Assembly (NCBI RefSeq): GCF_036320965.1
Contig: NC_092271.1
Span: 1,848,621-1,912,620 of the forward strand
DNA from: Panulirus ornatus
Lineage: Eukaryota; Arthropoda; Malacostraca; Decapoda; Palinuridae
Direction of reading: 5' to 3'
Length of the DNA stretch: 64,000 bases
Part shown: positions 27,376 to 41,044 of the stretch, in pieces
How the letters are laid out: the number at the start of each line of letters is the position of its first letter
Numbering within the stretch: position 1 is the stretch's first letter
Made by a program: the position numbers and the translations under genes
The notes under the pieces: model-generated
What the model was told of the DNA's origin: nothing
What the model saw: the letters and a program-made list of their open reading frames with translations, nothing else
Database searches by the model: none

Positions 27376-28679
27376 AATGGATTTGTATGTAGCATTTATG
27401 GATCTGGAGAAGGCATATGATAGAGTTTATAGAGGTGCTCTGTGGAAGGTATTAAGAATATATGGTGTGGGTGGCAAGTTGTTAGAGGCAGTGAAAAGTT
27501 TTTATCGGGGATGTAAGGCATGTGTACGTGTAGGAAGAGAGGAAAGTGATTGGTTCTCAGTGAATATAGGTTTGCGACAGGGGTGTGTGACGTCTCCATG
27601 GTTGTTTAATTTGTTTATGGATGGGGATGTTAGAGAGGTGAATGCAAGAGTTTTGGAAAGAGGGGCAAGTATGAAGTCTGTTGTGGATGAGAGAGCTTGG
27701 GAAGTGAGTCAGTTGTTGTTCGCTGATGATACAGCGCTGGTGGCTGATTCATGTGAGAAACTGCAGAAGCTGATGACTGAGTTTGGTAAAGTGTGTGAAA
27801 GAAGAAAGTTAAGAGTACATGTGAATAAGAGCAAGGTTATTAGGTACAGTAGGGTTGAGGGTCAAGTCATTTGGGAGGTAAGTTTGAATGGAGAAAAACT
27901 GGAGGAAGAAAGTGTTTTAGATGTCTGGTAGTGGATCTGGCAGCGGATGGAACCATGGAAGCGGGAGTGAATCATAGGGTGGGGAGGGGGTGAAAATCCT
28001 GGGAGCCTTGAAGAACGTGTGGAAGTCGAGAACATTATCTCGGAAAGCAAAAATGTTTATGTTTGAAGGAATAGTGGTTACAACAATGTTGTATGGTTGC
28101 GAGGCGTGGGCTATGGATAGAGTTGTGCGCAGCAGGGTGGATGTGCTTGAAATGAGATGTTTGAGGACAATGTGTGGTGTGAGGTGGTTTGATCGAGTAA
28201 GTAACGTAAGGGTAAGAGGGATGTGTGGAAATAAAACGAGCGTGGTTGAGAGAGCAGAAGAGGGTGTTTTGAAATGGTTTGGGCACATGGAGAGAATGAG
28301 TGAGGAAAGATTGACCAAGAGGATATATGTGTCGGAGGTGGAGGGAACGAGGAGAAGTGGGAGACCAAATTGGAGGTGGGAAGATGGAGTGAAAAAGATT
28401 TTGTGTGATCGGGGCCTGAACATGCAGGAGGGTGAAAGGAGGGCAAGGAATAGAGTGAATTGGATCGAGGTGGTATACCGGGGTTGACGTGCTGTCAGTG
28501 AATTGAATCAGGGCATATGAAGCGTCTGGGGTAAACCATGGAAAGCTGTGTAGGTATGTATATTTGCGTGTGTGGACGTATGTATATACATGTGTATGGG
28601 GGGGGGGGGGGGGGGGGGGCATTTCTTTCGTCTGTTTCCTTGCGCTACCTCGCAAACGCGGGAGACAGCGACAAAGTAT

Positions 28680-28680
<1 letters not shown>
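27372..28680 (+). mobile_element. 5'-truncated LINE
   Basis: Starts at [18 protein letters not shown]; frame 27371-27931 has [15 protein letters not shown] and FADDTAL, then a frameshift near 27910 (EEESVLDVW) and a second open part 27990-28487. The 3' UTR contains an abnormal G22 run at 28598-28619 where other copies read GGGGGTGGGTTGGGCC. The GACGTCTCC variant shared with 46440 shows it is the same insertion as the right-arm copy 45364-46816. Confidence 0.88.
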
Positions 28681-28748
<68 letters not shown>

Positions 28749-28750
<2 letters not shown>

Positions 28751-28975
28751 CTCTGGGGATAGGGGAAAAAGAATACTTCCCACGTATTCCCTGCGTGTCG
28801 TAGAAGGCGACTAAAAGGGGAGGGAGCGGGTGGCTGGAAGTCCTCCCCTTTCTTGTTTTTTTTTAATTTTTCAAAAGAAGGAACAGAGAAGGGGGTCAGG
28901 TGAGGATATTCCCTCTAAGGCCCAGTTCTCTGTTCTTAACGCTACCTCGCTAACGCGGGAAATGGCAAATAGTAT

Positions 28976-28995
<20 letters not shown>
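28749..28995 (+). mobile_element. Short LINE-derived element, copy 4
   Basis: ATCTCTGGGGATAGGGG to AATGGCAAATAGTATG plus an A-run. Mirror of copy 5 at 45043 but in the same orientation relative to the arm: both follow the same LINE tail order. Confidence 0.75.
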
Positions 28996-29033
<38 letters not shown>

Positions 29034-29035
<2 letters not shown>

Positions 29036-29700
29036 TCGCTTTGTCGCTGTTTCCCGCGTTTGCGAGGTAGCGCAAGGAAACAGACGAAAGAAATGGCCCA
29101 ACCTACCCCCATACACATGTATATACATACACGTCCACACACGCAAATATGCATACCTATACATCTCCATGTACACATATATATATATACACACACTGAC
29201 ATATACATATATACACATGTACATAATTCATACTCTCTGCCCCTATTCATTCCCATCGCCACCTCGCCACACATGGAATAACATTCCCCTCCCCCTCATG
29301 TGTGCGAGGCAGTGCTAGGAAAAGACAACAAAGGCCACATTCGTTCACACTCAGTCTCTAGCTGTCATGTGATAATGCCCGAAACCGCAGCTCCCTTTCC
29401 ACATCCAGGCCCCACACAACTTTCCATGGTTTACCCCAGACGCTTCACATGCCCTGATTCAATCCATTGACAGCACGTCGACCCCGGTATACCACATCGA
29501 TCCAATTCACTCTATTCCTTCCCCGCCTTTCACCCTCCTGCATGTTCAGGCCCCGATCTCTCAAAATCTTTTTCACTCCATCTTTCCACCTCCAATTTGG
29601 TCTCCCACTTCTCCTCGTTCCCTCCACCTCCGACACATATATCCTCTTGGTCAATCTTTGCTCACTCATTCTCTCCATGTGCCCAAACCATTTCAAAACA
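29034..29700 (-). mobile_element. 5'-truncated LINE, long 3' UTR
   Basis: Terminal hairpin at about 29040-29090, mid-UTR hairpin at about 29269-29325 (CACCTCGCCACACATG / CATGTGTGCGAGG), and C-terminal codons 29696-29445 ([18 protein letters not shown]). It breaks at VLKW into an older LINE tail. Confidence 0.87.
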
Positions 29701-29704
29701 CACT

Positions 29705-30085
29705 CACCTACACATACATATACACATCAACATATGCACATATATATGCACATGCACAGACATATACTTTACATGTACATATTCGTACTTGCTTTCCTTC
29801 ATCCATTCCTGGCACCACCCCGCCCTACAGGAAACAGCATAGCTATCCAGTGCTTCAGCGAGGTAGCCCAGAAAAACAGACTAAAAGGCCACGTTCTTTC
29901 ACACTCAGCGTCTCGCTGCCATGTGTGATTCACCGAAACACAGCTCCCTATTCACATCCAGGGCCCACAGACCTTTCCATGGTTTACCCCAAACGTTTCA
30001 CATGCCTGATTCAGTCCATTGACAATACGTCGTCCCCGGTATGCCATATCGTTCCAATTCACTCTATTCCTTGTACGCCTCAGCT
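29705..30085 (-). mobile_element. Older LINE 3' UTR fragment
   Basis: Divergent 3' UTR: the mid-UTR hairpin appears as CACCACCCCGCCCTAC...GCGAGGTAGCCC at about 29811-29872, and the last codons near 30040-30085. It ends where host-like sequence (TCAGCTTCCCGTG) begins. Mirror 43886-44275. Confidence 0.75.
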
Positions 30086-30825
30086 TCCCGTGTCGTCTCA
30101 GCTAACATAAAAAAGAAAATATGTATTCAATCAACACATCCGTCTGGTTCGAGAAAAAGTTAAGTTTTAATACTGAAACAGAACTGGCGGTCGAGTATCT
30201 TATATGAAAGAGAACGACTACTGCTACAATGTTCATTTTATCGGAATGCATAGATATTGTGGTGCCTCGTCAATACGATTTGATGCAGTACAAGAGCATT
30301 GGAAAAGTACATATACTATGCAAGTATGAAATATAAAACTCTGATATTTTTCATGGCAGCAAAACGTATTGGTATGTCCTGATAACTTTTCTATGCAGTT
30401 CAAAGTTCTCCTCAGTATTGTCTGATACAGAGCATCGCATGTTCCTCAAATAATGACCAGAATAGCGTTTAAAGCTGACCTTTCTCCAGCTTCCCTTTAC
30501 AGAGAAAGAAGACTTGTTCTGTATACTTGAATGTGAGTGGCTGAAGGATTGCCATAGACGTTTGCTATTGTGGCGACTGACATGTAAGAATTTATGAACT
30601 ACATGAACACAAACAATGGGTGATTCATGATGTCACAATTAGTAAAATGACGGTAACATCCTAGTGAAGTATGGAGCCCAGGTGCAGGAGGTATATCTCC
30701 CGCTGATCAATTAAACTGCATCAACCTTAATGAAGTCTACAATAAGAACTGGAACTCTCTATAGCTTGATCGTGGATGTGATTGTAATACAATGGCTACA
30801 GCTGTCGTGTGTTGTGCTGCTCCTA
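30086..30825. other. Low-copy intergenic sequence
   Basis: No gene recognised on either strand. Mirrored at 43160-43885 with few substitutions. Confidence 0.5.
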
Positions 30826-31100
30826 TGGGTCATAGTGGTGTGTGAGGAGACCAAGACAGGACGATGAACTGTGGGTTATGGTGGTGTGTGAGGAGACCAA
30901 GACAGGACGATGAACTGTGGGTCATGGTGGTGTGTGAGGAGAGCAAGACAGGACGATGAACTGTGGGTCATGGTGGTGTGTGAGGAGAGCAACACAGGAC
31001 GATGAACTGTGGGTCATGGTGGTGTGTGAGGAGAGCAACACAGGACGATGAACTGTGGGTCATGGTGGTGTGTGAGGAGAGCAACACAGGACGATGAACT
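30826..31100. repeat. 46 bp minisatellite, about 6 copies
   Basis: Unit includes GTGTGTGAGGAGACCAAGAC and AGGACGATGAACTGTGGGTC. Mirror 42410-43150 has about 16 copies. Confidence 0.92.
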
Positions 31101-31162
31101 GGTAACGATATGGTGACCAGCGAACCATCTATTAATAACACTGGTGGCAAAGCAGCAGCCAG

Positions 31163-31400
31163 GGGGTTGTGAGGGCTTGTACTCCTGCTGTTGTGGGGGG
31201 TTGTGAGGGCTTGTACTCCTGCTGTTGTGGGGGGTTGTGAGGGCTTGTACTCCTGCTGTTGTGGGGGGCTGTGAGGGCTTGTACTCCTGCTGTTGTGGGG
31301 GGTTGTGAGGGCTTGTACTCCTGCTGTTGTGGGGGGTTGTGAGGGCTTGTACTCCTGCTGTTGTGGGGGGTTGTGAGGGCTTGTACTCCTGTTGTTGTGT
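31163..31400. repeat. 34 bp minisatellite, about 7 copies
   Basis: Unit TTGTGAGGGCTTGTACTCCT plus GCTGTTGTGGGGGG; successive TTGTGAGGG anchors are 34 bp apart. Mirror 41045-42353 has about 38 copies, a fivefold difference. Confidence 0.93.
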
Positions 31401-31554
31401 TTGTTAATGTATTATGAAATATTGATGATCAAACCATCATGAGGAAAGATGCTCATGGCAGAGGATGTGAGTGTGGTATGTAAGTTATATGTTGGTGTCA
31501 CAAACTAATTTGTAATTGTAATGTAATTACTTACAAAACAAACATATAGCTGCA

Positions 31555-31753
<199 letters not shown>

Positions 31754-31822
31754 CTACTTGCCTGCCAGTGTCTACGACGAAGGTTAGCAAGCATTGAGGC
31801 AGCAGCGTCACGTGCAGGAAGA

Positions 31823-32512
31823 TGACCTCACATACTCCTCCACCAGATGACCTCACATACTCCTCCACCAGATGACCTCACATACTCCTCCACAAGATGA
31901 CCTCACATAATCTTCCACCAGATGACCTCACATATTCCTCCACCAGATGACCTCACATACTCCTCCACAAGATGACCTCACATACTCCTCCACCAGATGA
32001 CCTCACATACTCCTCCACCAGATGACCTCACATACTCCTCCACCAGATGACCTCACATACTCCTCCACCAGATGACCTCACATACTCCTCCACCAGATGA
32101 CCTCACATACTCCTCCACCAGATGACCTCACATACTCCTCCACCAGATGACCTCACATACTCCTCCACCAGATGACCTCACATACTCCTCCACCAGATGA
32201 CCTCTCATACTCCTCCACAAGATAACCTCACATACTCCTCCACCAGATGACCTCACATATTCCTCCACCAGATGACCTCACATACTCCTCCACAAGATGA
32301 CCTCATATACTCCTCCACAAGATGACCTCACATACTCCTCCACCAGATGACCTCACATATTCCTCCACCAGATGACCTCACATACTCCTCCACAAGATGA
32401 CCTCACATACTCCTCCACAAGATGACCTCACATACTCCTCCACCAGATGACCTCACATACTCCTCCACCAGATGACCTCACATATTCCTCCACCAGATGA
32501 CCTCACATATTC
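31823..32512. repeat. 25 bp minisatellite, about 28 copies
   Basis: Unit GATGACCTCACATACTCCTC CACCA with a common CACAA variant. Mirror 39880-40790. Confidence 0.95.
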
Positions 32513-32981
32513 CCTCATGGATGAGATGGTTCATAACACAGTAATTCCAACAACATTGTTCACAGGATTGTAACCCTCGAGCTGCTTTTATACAGGGTCG
32601 TGTTTCTGATAGCCAGGAGAACCGCTTCCTGCAGCTGCTGCTGCTGCTGCACATATCTACGGTCTCATCAAACTTCAGAACACCCATCCCTCCTGCCTCC
32701 ACACTCCTCCTCACCTGAAGTCTCTACCACTCGTCCCTCCTGCCTCCACACTCCTCCTCACCTGAAGTCTCTAACACTCGTCCCTCCTGCCTCTACACTC
32801 CTCCTCACCTGTGTTCTCTTCCTCTGCCTATCTTCTGGTGCAGTTCAGGCGGTGCTCTGTTCATCATGTCCATCAACACACTGACTCTCTCCATGTGGCA
32901 GTAATTATCATTTCCTTAACCAATTGCGCTCCTCCTCACACTGTATTATTTCCTCACACATGAGTGCTCTATTATTCCTAC
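32513..32981. other. Intergenic sequence with about 47 bp repeat
   Basis: A 47 bp unit (ACTCGTCCCTCCTGCCTCCA) is repeated about 2.5 times at 32690-32812. No gene recognised. Confidence 0.55.
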
Positions 32982-33675
32982 CATTCATTCAGCACACTCA
33001 TATATGCATTTATCTATCATTCATTCAGCACACTCATATATGCATTTATCTATTATTCATTTAGCACACTCATATATACATTTATCTATCATTCATTCAG
33101 CATATTCACATATACATTTATCTATCATTCATTTAGCACACTCAAATGTACATTTATCTATCATTCATTCAGCACACTCATATATGCATTTATCTATCAT
33201 TCATTTAGCACAGTCATATATACATTTATCTATCATTCATTCAGCACACTCATATATGCATTTATCTATCATTCATTTAGCACACTCATATATGCATTTA
33301 TCTATCATTCATTCAGCATATTCACATATACATTTATCTATCATTCATTTAGCACACTCAAATGTACATTTATCTATCATTCATTCAGCACACTCATATA
33401 TGCATTTATCTATCATTCATTTAGCACAGTCATATATACATTTATCTATCATTCATTCAGCATATTCACATATACATTTATCTATCATTCATTTAGCACA
33501 CTCAAATGTACATTTATCTATCATTCATTCATCACATTCATATATACATTTATCTATCATTCATTCAGCATACTCATATATACATTTATCTATCATTCAT
33601 TCAGCACACTCATATATACATTTATCTATCATTCATTCATCACATTCATATGTACATTTATCTATCGTTCACTCA
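32982..33675. repeat. 36 bp minisatellite, about 19 copies
   Basis: Unit CATTCATTCAGCACACTCAT then ATATGCATTTATCTAT. It also shows higher-order repetition: blocks of five units near 33080-33290 and 33300-33440 share the same variant order. Mirror 38715-39390. Confidence 0.93.
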
Positions 33676-34980
33676 GCTTCCATCCTACCCACACGACAAT
33701 ATCATCACTGGTCTTCCCTGTTCCAGCCTTCCTCCCTCCCTCACTTCCTCTCTAAATCTTGACAGATCTATCGTTGTGGCTGGCAGTTCCCCTGTTGTTC
33801 ACCTGCTACACTCCCACGTGTCAGGTCGATACTTTCAAGGAAGGACTCATTACTCTTTCTTAATTGCTTCGCCACGTCTACAAATTCACATTTGCATATT
33901 TCATCGTACCAGCAACAGTTTCTTGTTCGTATTCAGTAACTAAACATATTCTAAAAGTACACAAGGTTTCCAATCCTCTCCAGCTTTTTACTATTCGTCT
34001 GCGTCTAACAGTTCAACTTTCCTTGTCATATATATTGTACTTCCCTCACAATATCTTGCAGATGTTGCTCAGCTCCTCAACTTAACAAATTACCACGGTA
34101 TCATCCTCATACAAGGATGAGTTAAAACACGAAACATATTTTACATGCAAGTCCAGCAGTACTTCATGCTGCCTCCTACCATTCAGTCGTCATCCCCTAC
34201 CCACATCGCCCTCACACATACTCCTCTGTAAGTTCATATCGCTGACGCACATCACTATCTTACCAGTGAATTATTTCTCCTGACCTTTTCTCTCTGATCA
34301 GCTACCGGCGGTTATCTCCTCCCAACCATCAAAGTTCTTGTCTTTATTCTCATTCGTATAGGTTTTGGGTGACTGACCTGCAGTCTCTACTCACCATTCC
34401 CACCTACTCCACACGTGTAAGAAAACCTGCCTTTGGTCTATGGCTCCTCCTTTCATCTGTCTTTTCATCTGTCCTTGGCCATATCATTCACCTATTACCT
34501 CTTCCGTTGATATTCTTTCCTTTGAACAGTTTCTTTTTCGGTAAGCCACGTACATATCACTATTTTGAGCCATTTCCCAGATCTGGGTTGCTCTCACTCG
34601 AAATTCAGCCTCCAACATTCTACACACTCAGTTTAAAATGTCACTTTTTTCTGTAAGTTTCGTTTTCTTTATTGTAGACAAACTGGACCAAATTCGTGGT
34701 TCTCGTCCTACAACACGGTCATGCTGGCTGACGTAGACCAGAGCTCTGTGTATGTTTTACCAAGCGACCGCTAAGACTTTTCAATCCTCTCACTTTGAAC
34801 TCAGTGAGTTTGCCACAAACCATTTGCTCTCAAATCAGTATGAAAACCCACGGGTTATGCCGAGTTTATCAGCGGGTCTGTACCCGAGTCTAAGAGTAAC
34901 AGGAACACGTCAGGAAACCCTGATGTTCAGAGGCGGTGAACATATCTGTTGGTGAACGTTTACGGTTAACTGTAGACCAA
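33676..34980. other. Low-copy intergenic sequence
   Basis: No gene recognised. A polypyrimidine/AG (CAATATCTTGCAG near 34050) looks acceptor-like but no coding exon follows. Mirror 37441-38715, error-rich. Confidence 0.45.
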
Positions 34981-35014
34981 TGATACTCGCGTTATCATTA
35001 CTAACAGTGACTCT

Positions 35015-35928
35015 AACCTGGAGTGAGTCACTGCTGGTGATGTGTTTAGTAACAGTGCCACTAACCTGGAGTCACTGCTGGTGATGTGTTTAGTAACAGT
35101 GCCACTAACCTGGAGTCACTGCTGGTGCTGTGTTTAGTAACAGTGCCACTAGCCTGGAGTGAGTCACTGCTGGTGATGTGTTTAGTAACAGTGCCATTAG
35201 CCTGGAGTGAGTCACTGCTTATGCTGTGTTTAGTAACAGTGCCTCTAGCCTGGAGTGAGTCACTGCTGGTGATATGTTTAGTAACAGTGCAACTAGCCTG
35301 GAGTGAGTCACTGCCGGTGATGTGTTTAGTAACAGTGCCACTAACCTGGAGTCACTGCTGGTGATGTGTTTAGTAACAGTGCCACTAGCCTGGAGTGAGT
35401 CACTGCTGGTGATGTGTTTAGTAACAGTGCCACTAGCCTGGAGTGAGTCACTGCTGGTGATATGTTTAGTAACAGTGCAACTAGCCTGGAGTGAGTCACT
35501 GCTGGTGATGTGTTTAGTAACAGTGCCACTAACCTGGAGTCACTGCTGGTGATGTGTTTAGTAACAGTGTCACTAGCCTGGAGTGAGTCACTGCTGGTGA
35601 TATGTTTAGTAACAGTGCCACTAACCTGGAGTCACTGCTGGTGATGTGTTTAGTAACAGTGCCACTAGCCTGGAGTGAGTCACTGCTGGTGATGTGTTTA
35701 GTAACAGGGCCACTAGCCTGGAGTGAGTCACTGCTGGTGATGTGTTTAGTAACAGTGCCACTAACCTGGAGTCACTGCTGGTGATGTGTTTAGTAACAGT
35801 GCCACTAACCTGGAGTGAGTCACTGCTGGTGATGTGTTTAGTAACAGTGCCACTAGCGTGGAGTGAGTCACTGCTGGTGATGTGTTTAGTAACAGGGCCA
35901 CTAGCCTGGAGTGAGTCACTGCTGGTTA
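35015..35928. repeat. 44/48 bp minisatellite, about 20 copies
   Basis: Unit GTGATGTGTTTAGTAACAGT then GCCACTAGCCTGGAGTGAGT CACTGCTG; a 44 bp form lacks one GAGT. Mirror 36501-37440. Confidence 0.93.
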
Positions 35929-35934
35929 AGTATC

Positions 35935-36400
35935 AAGTGGTAAACGAGCTGCTGAGGACGAGAGTCAGGCTCGTACCCACAGAGTTCACAATAAATGATA
36001 AAGATTATAAGACAACAAAACCAGAGGATCCGACGCTAAGATGAAGGTAATCATGGCAACGGAAGACCTTGATGAGGTACAGTGATCACTGAACGGTATT
36101 AACTGGTCGTGTCTGGCAATTCAGGGGCGAATAAGGCAAGGAATAAGGAAAGAAATCTTCTGACACGAAGAAATGATGGATGTGTGTTCCGGCAGGAGAG
36201 ACAAAAAACAGAAAAATTCCAATCCATAAAACGAAAAATCTGTTAAATCAATAATGTGAGGAGAATAGAAGAGATTCTCGTCTCTAGCGAAAGGGTTCAA
36301 CTCTTTTCTTTGTGCGAAATATATTGGAAAGGTGAAGAGGGTGATATTGGCACACATTAGCTGAGAGTGGTCAATCTACACTGCTATTTGAGACACGAAA
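35935..36400. other. Unique end of contig 3
   Basis: Not mirrored on the other side of the gap, since contig 4 starts within the minisatellite. No gene recognised. Confidence 0.5.
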
Positions 36401-36500
36401 NNNNNNNNNNNNNNNNNNNNNNNNNNNNNNNNNNNNNNNNNNNNNNNNNNNNNNNNNNNNNNNNNNNNNNNNNNNNNNNNNNNNNNNNNNNNNNNNNNNN
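36401..36500. other. Assembly gap (100 N) at the centre of the inverted duplication
   Basis: Exactly 100 N. It separates two contigs that carry the same locus in opposite orientation. Confidence 0.99.
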
Positions 36501-37440
36501 AACACATCACCAGCAGTGACTCACTCCAGGCTAGTGGCACTGTACTAAACACGCACCAGCAGTGACCCAGGTTTGTGGCACTGTTACTAAACACATCCAC
36601 CAGCAGTGACTTACCAGCTAGTGGCACTGTTAAAAAACACAATCACCATCAGTGACTCACTCCAGCTAGTGGCACTATTACAAAACATATCCCCCAGCAA
36701 GTGACTCACTCCAGGCAAGTGCACTGTTACTAAACACATCACCATCAGTGACTCGCTCCAGGCTAGTGGGCCTGTTACTCTAAACACATCACCAAGCAGT
36801 GACTCACTCCAGGCTAGTGCACTGTTACTAACCACATCACCATCAGTGACTCCAGGTTAGTGGCACTGTTACTAAACAAAATCACCAGCAGTGACCACTC
36901 AGTCTATGACACTGTTACTAAACACATCACCATCAGTGACTCCAGATTAGTGGCACTGTTACTAAACACACCAACCACATGACTCACTCCATGCTAGTTG
37001 CACTGTTACTAAACAAATCCCCAGCAGTACTCACTCCATGTTAGTGCACTGTTACTATACACATCACCACATTGACTCAACATTCCATCAATCACCCAGG
37101 CTAGTGGGCACCGTTTAACTAAACACATCACCAGCAGTGGACTCCAGGATTAGTGGCACTGTTACTAAACACACACCAGCAGTGACTCACTCCATGGGCT
37201 AGTTTTGCTCTGTTACCAAAACATATCACCAGCAGTGACTCACTCCAGCTAGTTGCAACTGTTACTAAACACAGCCATAAGCCAGTTGACTCACTCCAGC
37301 TAGTGGCACTGTTACTAAACACATCACCAGCAGTGACCTCACTCCAGCTAGTGGCACTGTTACTAACACAGCATAAGCAGTGACTCACTCCAGCTAGTGG
37401 CACTGACTAACACATCACATACAGTGACTCACTCCAGTCA
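36501..37440. repeat. 44/48 bp minisatellite (mirror copy)
   Basis: Reverse complement of 35015-35928 with many indels. Confidence 0.88.
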
Positions 37441-38714
37441 AGAGTCCCTGTTAGTAATGATAACGCGAGTATCATTGGTCTACAGTTAACCGTAAACGTT
37501 CCACTCAACAGATATGTTCACCGCCTCTGAACACAGGGTTTCCTGACGTGTTCCTTTTACTCTTAGATGGGGTAAGACCCGCTGATAAACCCTCATACCC
37601 GGGGGTTTTTTCAAACGATTTGAGGCAAATGGTTTGTGCAAACCACGAGTTCAAAGGAGGGGATTGAAAATCTTAGGGGTCGTTTGGGAAACATACACAG
37701 AGCTTGGTCTACGTAAACCACATACGGTTTGTGGGACGAAAACCCACAAATTTTGGCCCTTTTTTGTCTAAAATAAAGAAAAACGAAACTTACAAAAAAA
37801 AGTGACTTTTTAAAACGGTTGAAGAATGTGGAGCTGAATTTCGAGGAAGCAACCCAGATCGGGGAAATGCTCAAAATAGTGATAGTACGTGGCTTCCCAA
37901 AAAAGAAATGCTCAAAGGAAAAAAATATCAAGGGAAAAGGGGTAATAGGTGAATGAAAGGCCAAGGACGATAAAAGACAGATGAAAGGAGGACCATAGAC
38001 CAAAGGCGGGTTTTCTTACAGTGGGAGTAGGGGGGAAGGGTGAGTGAGATGAGGTCAGTCACCCAAAACCTTACGAGAAAAAAAAGACAAGAACTTTGAT
38101 GGTTGGGAGGAGATAACCCCCGGTAGCTGATCAGAAAAAGGCAGGAGAAAAATCACGGAAAGATAGTGATGGCCACGATAAAATTTTACAGAGGATATTG
38201 GGGAGGGGGTGGGTAGGGATGACGATGAATGGAGGAGGCACATGAATACTGTTTGGACTTGCAGTAAAATATGTTTCGGTTTTAACTTCCTGTAGGGGAT
38301 GATCCCGGGTAATTTGTTAAGTTGAGGGGAGAAAACTCTGCAAGTTTTGGGAGGGAAGACAATATATATGAAAAGGGAAAAGTTAAAACGTTAGACGCAG
38401 ACATATAAAAAGCTGGAGAGGATTGGAAACCTTGTGACTTTTAGAATTGTTTAGTTACTGAATACGAACAAGAAAATGTTGCTGGGACGATGAAAATCAA
38501 ATGTGAAAAAGTAGACGTGGCGAAGCAATTTTAAAAAAGAGTAAGAGTCCTTCCCTTTAAAATACGACCCGACACTTGGATGTAGCAGGTGAACAACAGG
38601 GGAACTGCCCCGCCCAACGATAATCTGTCAAGATTTTGAGAGGAAGTGAGGGAGGGAGGAAGGCTGGGAAAAGGGAAGACCAGTGATGATATTGTCGTGG
38701 GGTAGGAGGAAGCT

Positions 38715-39390
38715 GAGTGAACGATAGATAAATGTACATATGAATGTGAAGAATGAATGATGATTAAAAAAGTATATATGGATTTTGCTGGGAAAGATGT
38801 TTGATAAAAAAAAAAATTTTTTATTTATATGTGAATGAATGATAGATAAATGTATATAGAATGTGATGATGAATGATAATAATGTACATTGAGTGTGCTA
38901 AATGAATGATAATTAATGTAATGTGAATATGCTGAATGAATATAGAAAATTATATAAGACTGTTTCTAATGAATGATAGGGGTAAATCTATATGAGGGGT
39001 GCTGAATGAATGATAATTAATTACATTTGAGGTGCTAATGAAGGGAAAATAAATGTATATGTGGGAAATGCTGAATGAATGATAGATAAATGCATATATG
39101 AGTGGCTAAATGAAGATTTGATAAATGCATATATGAGTGGCTGAAGAATGAATTTAAAGTATTTTGACTGTGCTAAATGAATGATAGATAAAGCATTATG
39201 AGGTGCTGAATGAATGATAATAAATGTACTTTGAGTGTGCTAAATAAGATAGATAAATGTATATGTGAATATGTGATGAAAAGATTAAAATAAAGGGATA
39301 TTTGGGGCTAAAGAATGATAGATATGCATTTATAGTGTGCTGGGTTTATTTTTATAATAAAAGCTATATGGTGTGCTGATTTTTAAAGGT
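38715..39390. repeat. 36 bp minisatellite (mirror copy, corrupted)
   Basis: GAATGAATGATAGATAAATG periodicity survives, but units are heavily damaged relative to 32982-33675. Confidence 0.85.
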
Positions 39391-39879
39391 AGGGATAATA
39401 GAGCACCATGTGTGAGGAAAATAATTCAGTGTGAGGAGGGGCGCAATTGGTTTTTAAAGGGAAAAATAATTACCCGCCACATGGAGAGGTCAGTGTGTTG
39501 ATGACATGATAACAGAGCACCGCCTGAACTGCACCAGAAATAGGCAGAGGAAGAGAACACAGGTGAGGAGGATGGGGAGGCGGGAGGGCAGTGTTAGAGA
39601 CTTCAGGTGAGGGGGAGTGTGGGGGCAGGGGGGACGGTGTTAGAGACTTCGGTGGGGGGACGGGGAGGCGGGAGGGATGGTGTTCGAAGTTGTTTGAACC
39701 GGGGATATGTGCGCGCACAGCAGGGGGAAGCGGTTGCCCGGGGCTATCGAAACACCAACCGTTAAAACAGCTCGAGGGTTCAATCCTTGAACAATGTTGT
39801 TGGTTTGTGTTATGAACCTCTTCCAGAGGGAATATTTCATTGGGGGATTATGTGAGCATCTTAGGGTTATGTGGGGTTT

Positions 39880-40790
39880 TCCGGGGGGGGTATGTAGGTC
39901 ATCTGGTGGGGGAGTATGTGAGGTCATCGGGTGGGGAGTATGTGAGGTCATCTGGTGGGGGAAATTGTGAGGCCCTTGGTGGGGAGTTGTGGGTCTTTGG
40001 GGAGGATATGTGAGGTCACGGGGGGGAGTATGTGAGGTCTTTTGTGGGGAGTATGTGGGTCTTGGTGGAGAGTTTGTGGGTCATTGGGAGGAAAGGTAAA
40101 TTTTGTGAGGTATCTGGTGGAGGAATTTGGGGTCATCTGGTGGAGGGTAGTGGGGTCATCTGGTGGAGGATATGTGGGTCATCGGTGGAGGAGTATGTGA
40201 GGTCTCGGGGAGGAGTAGGAGGTCCGGTGGAGGATATGTGAGGCCCCTTGGGAGGAGTATGTGGGGTATCGGGTGGGGAGTAAAAATGTGAGGTCTTTGG
40301 GTGGAGGGTTGTGAGGTCATCTGGTGGGGGAGTATTGGGGTCCTGGTGGGGAATATGTGAGGTCACTGGGGGAGGGTATGTGAGGTCATTGGGTGGGGGA
40401 ATATGGGGGGTCATCTGGTGGGGGTATGTGAGGTCACTTGTGGGGGAGTATGTGGGTCTTGGGGGAGGAGTAGTGGGTCTCTGGTGGAGGAGTATGTGGG
40501 GTCATTGGTGGAGGAGTAGGAGGTTCGGTGGGGAGTTGTGAGGTAACGGGGTGGGGGAGTATGTGAGGTCATCTGGTGGAGGATATGTGGGGTTCATCGG
40601 TGGAGGAGTATGTGAGTCATTGGTGGGGGAGTATGTGAGGTATCGGTGGGGAGTTGTGGGGGTTTCATTTGGGGAGTATGTGGGGTCATTGGGGGAGGAG
40701 TTGTAAAGGGTCTCTTGTGGAGGAGTATGTGAGGTCACGGGTGGGGGTTTTGTGGGTCTTGGTGGAGGATATTTTGGGTCATCTTACGCA
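39880..40790. repeat. 25 bp minisatellite (mirror copy, corrupted)
   Basis: Reverse complement of the GATGACCTCACATACTCCTC unit; GGAGTATGTGAGGTCATC recurs with frequent dropped bases. Confidence 0.87.
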
Positions 40791-40866
40791 CGTGACTCTG
40801 CTCCCTCAATGCTTGCAAACCTTTCGTCTAGACACGGGCAGGCAAGTAGTACTCTCTCTCTCCTCC

Positions 40867-40897
<31 letters not shown>

Positions 40898-41044
40898 CCT
40901 CTCTCTCTCCCCTCTTCTCCCTCCTCTCTCTCTCTCTCTCACCCCAACATATAATTACATACCACACTCACATCCTCTCCTTGAGCATCTTTCCTCATGA
41001 GGGGTTGATCTTAAATATTTCAAAAGACATTAACAAACAAAAAT

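Noticed and set aside
31823..32512. Direct-repeat array resembling CRISPR
   Set aside because: 25 bp units are contiguous with no variable spacers, and the genome is eukaryotic.
32964..33943. Overlapping 263- and 252-residue plus frames
   Set aside because: The 36 bp minisatellite is stop-free in more than one frame, so both openings follow from the repeat.
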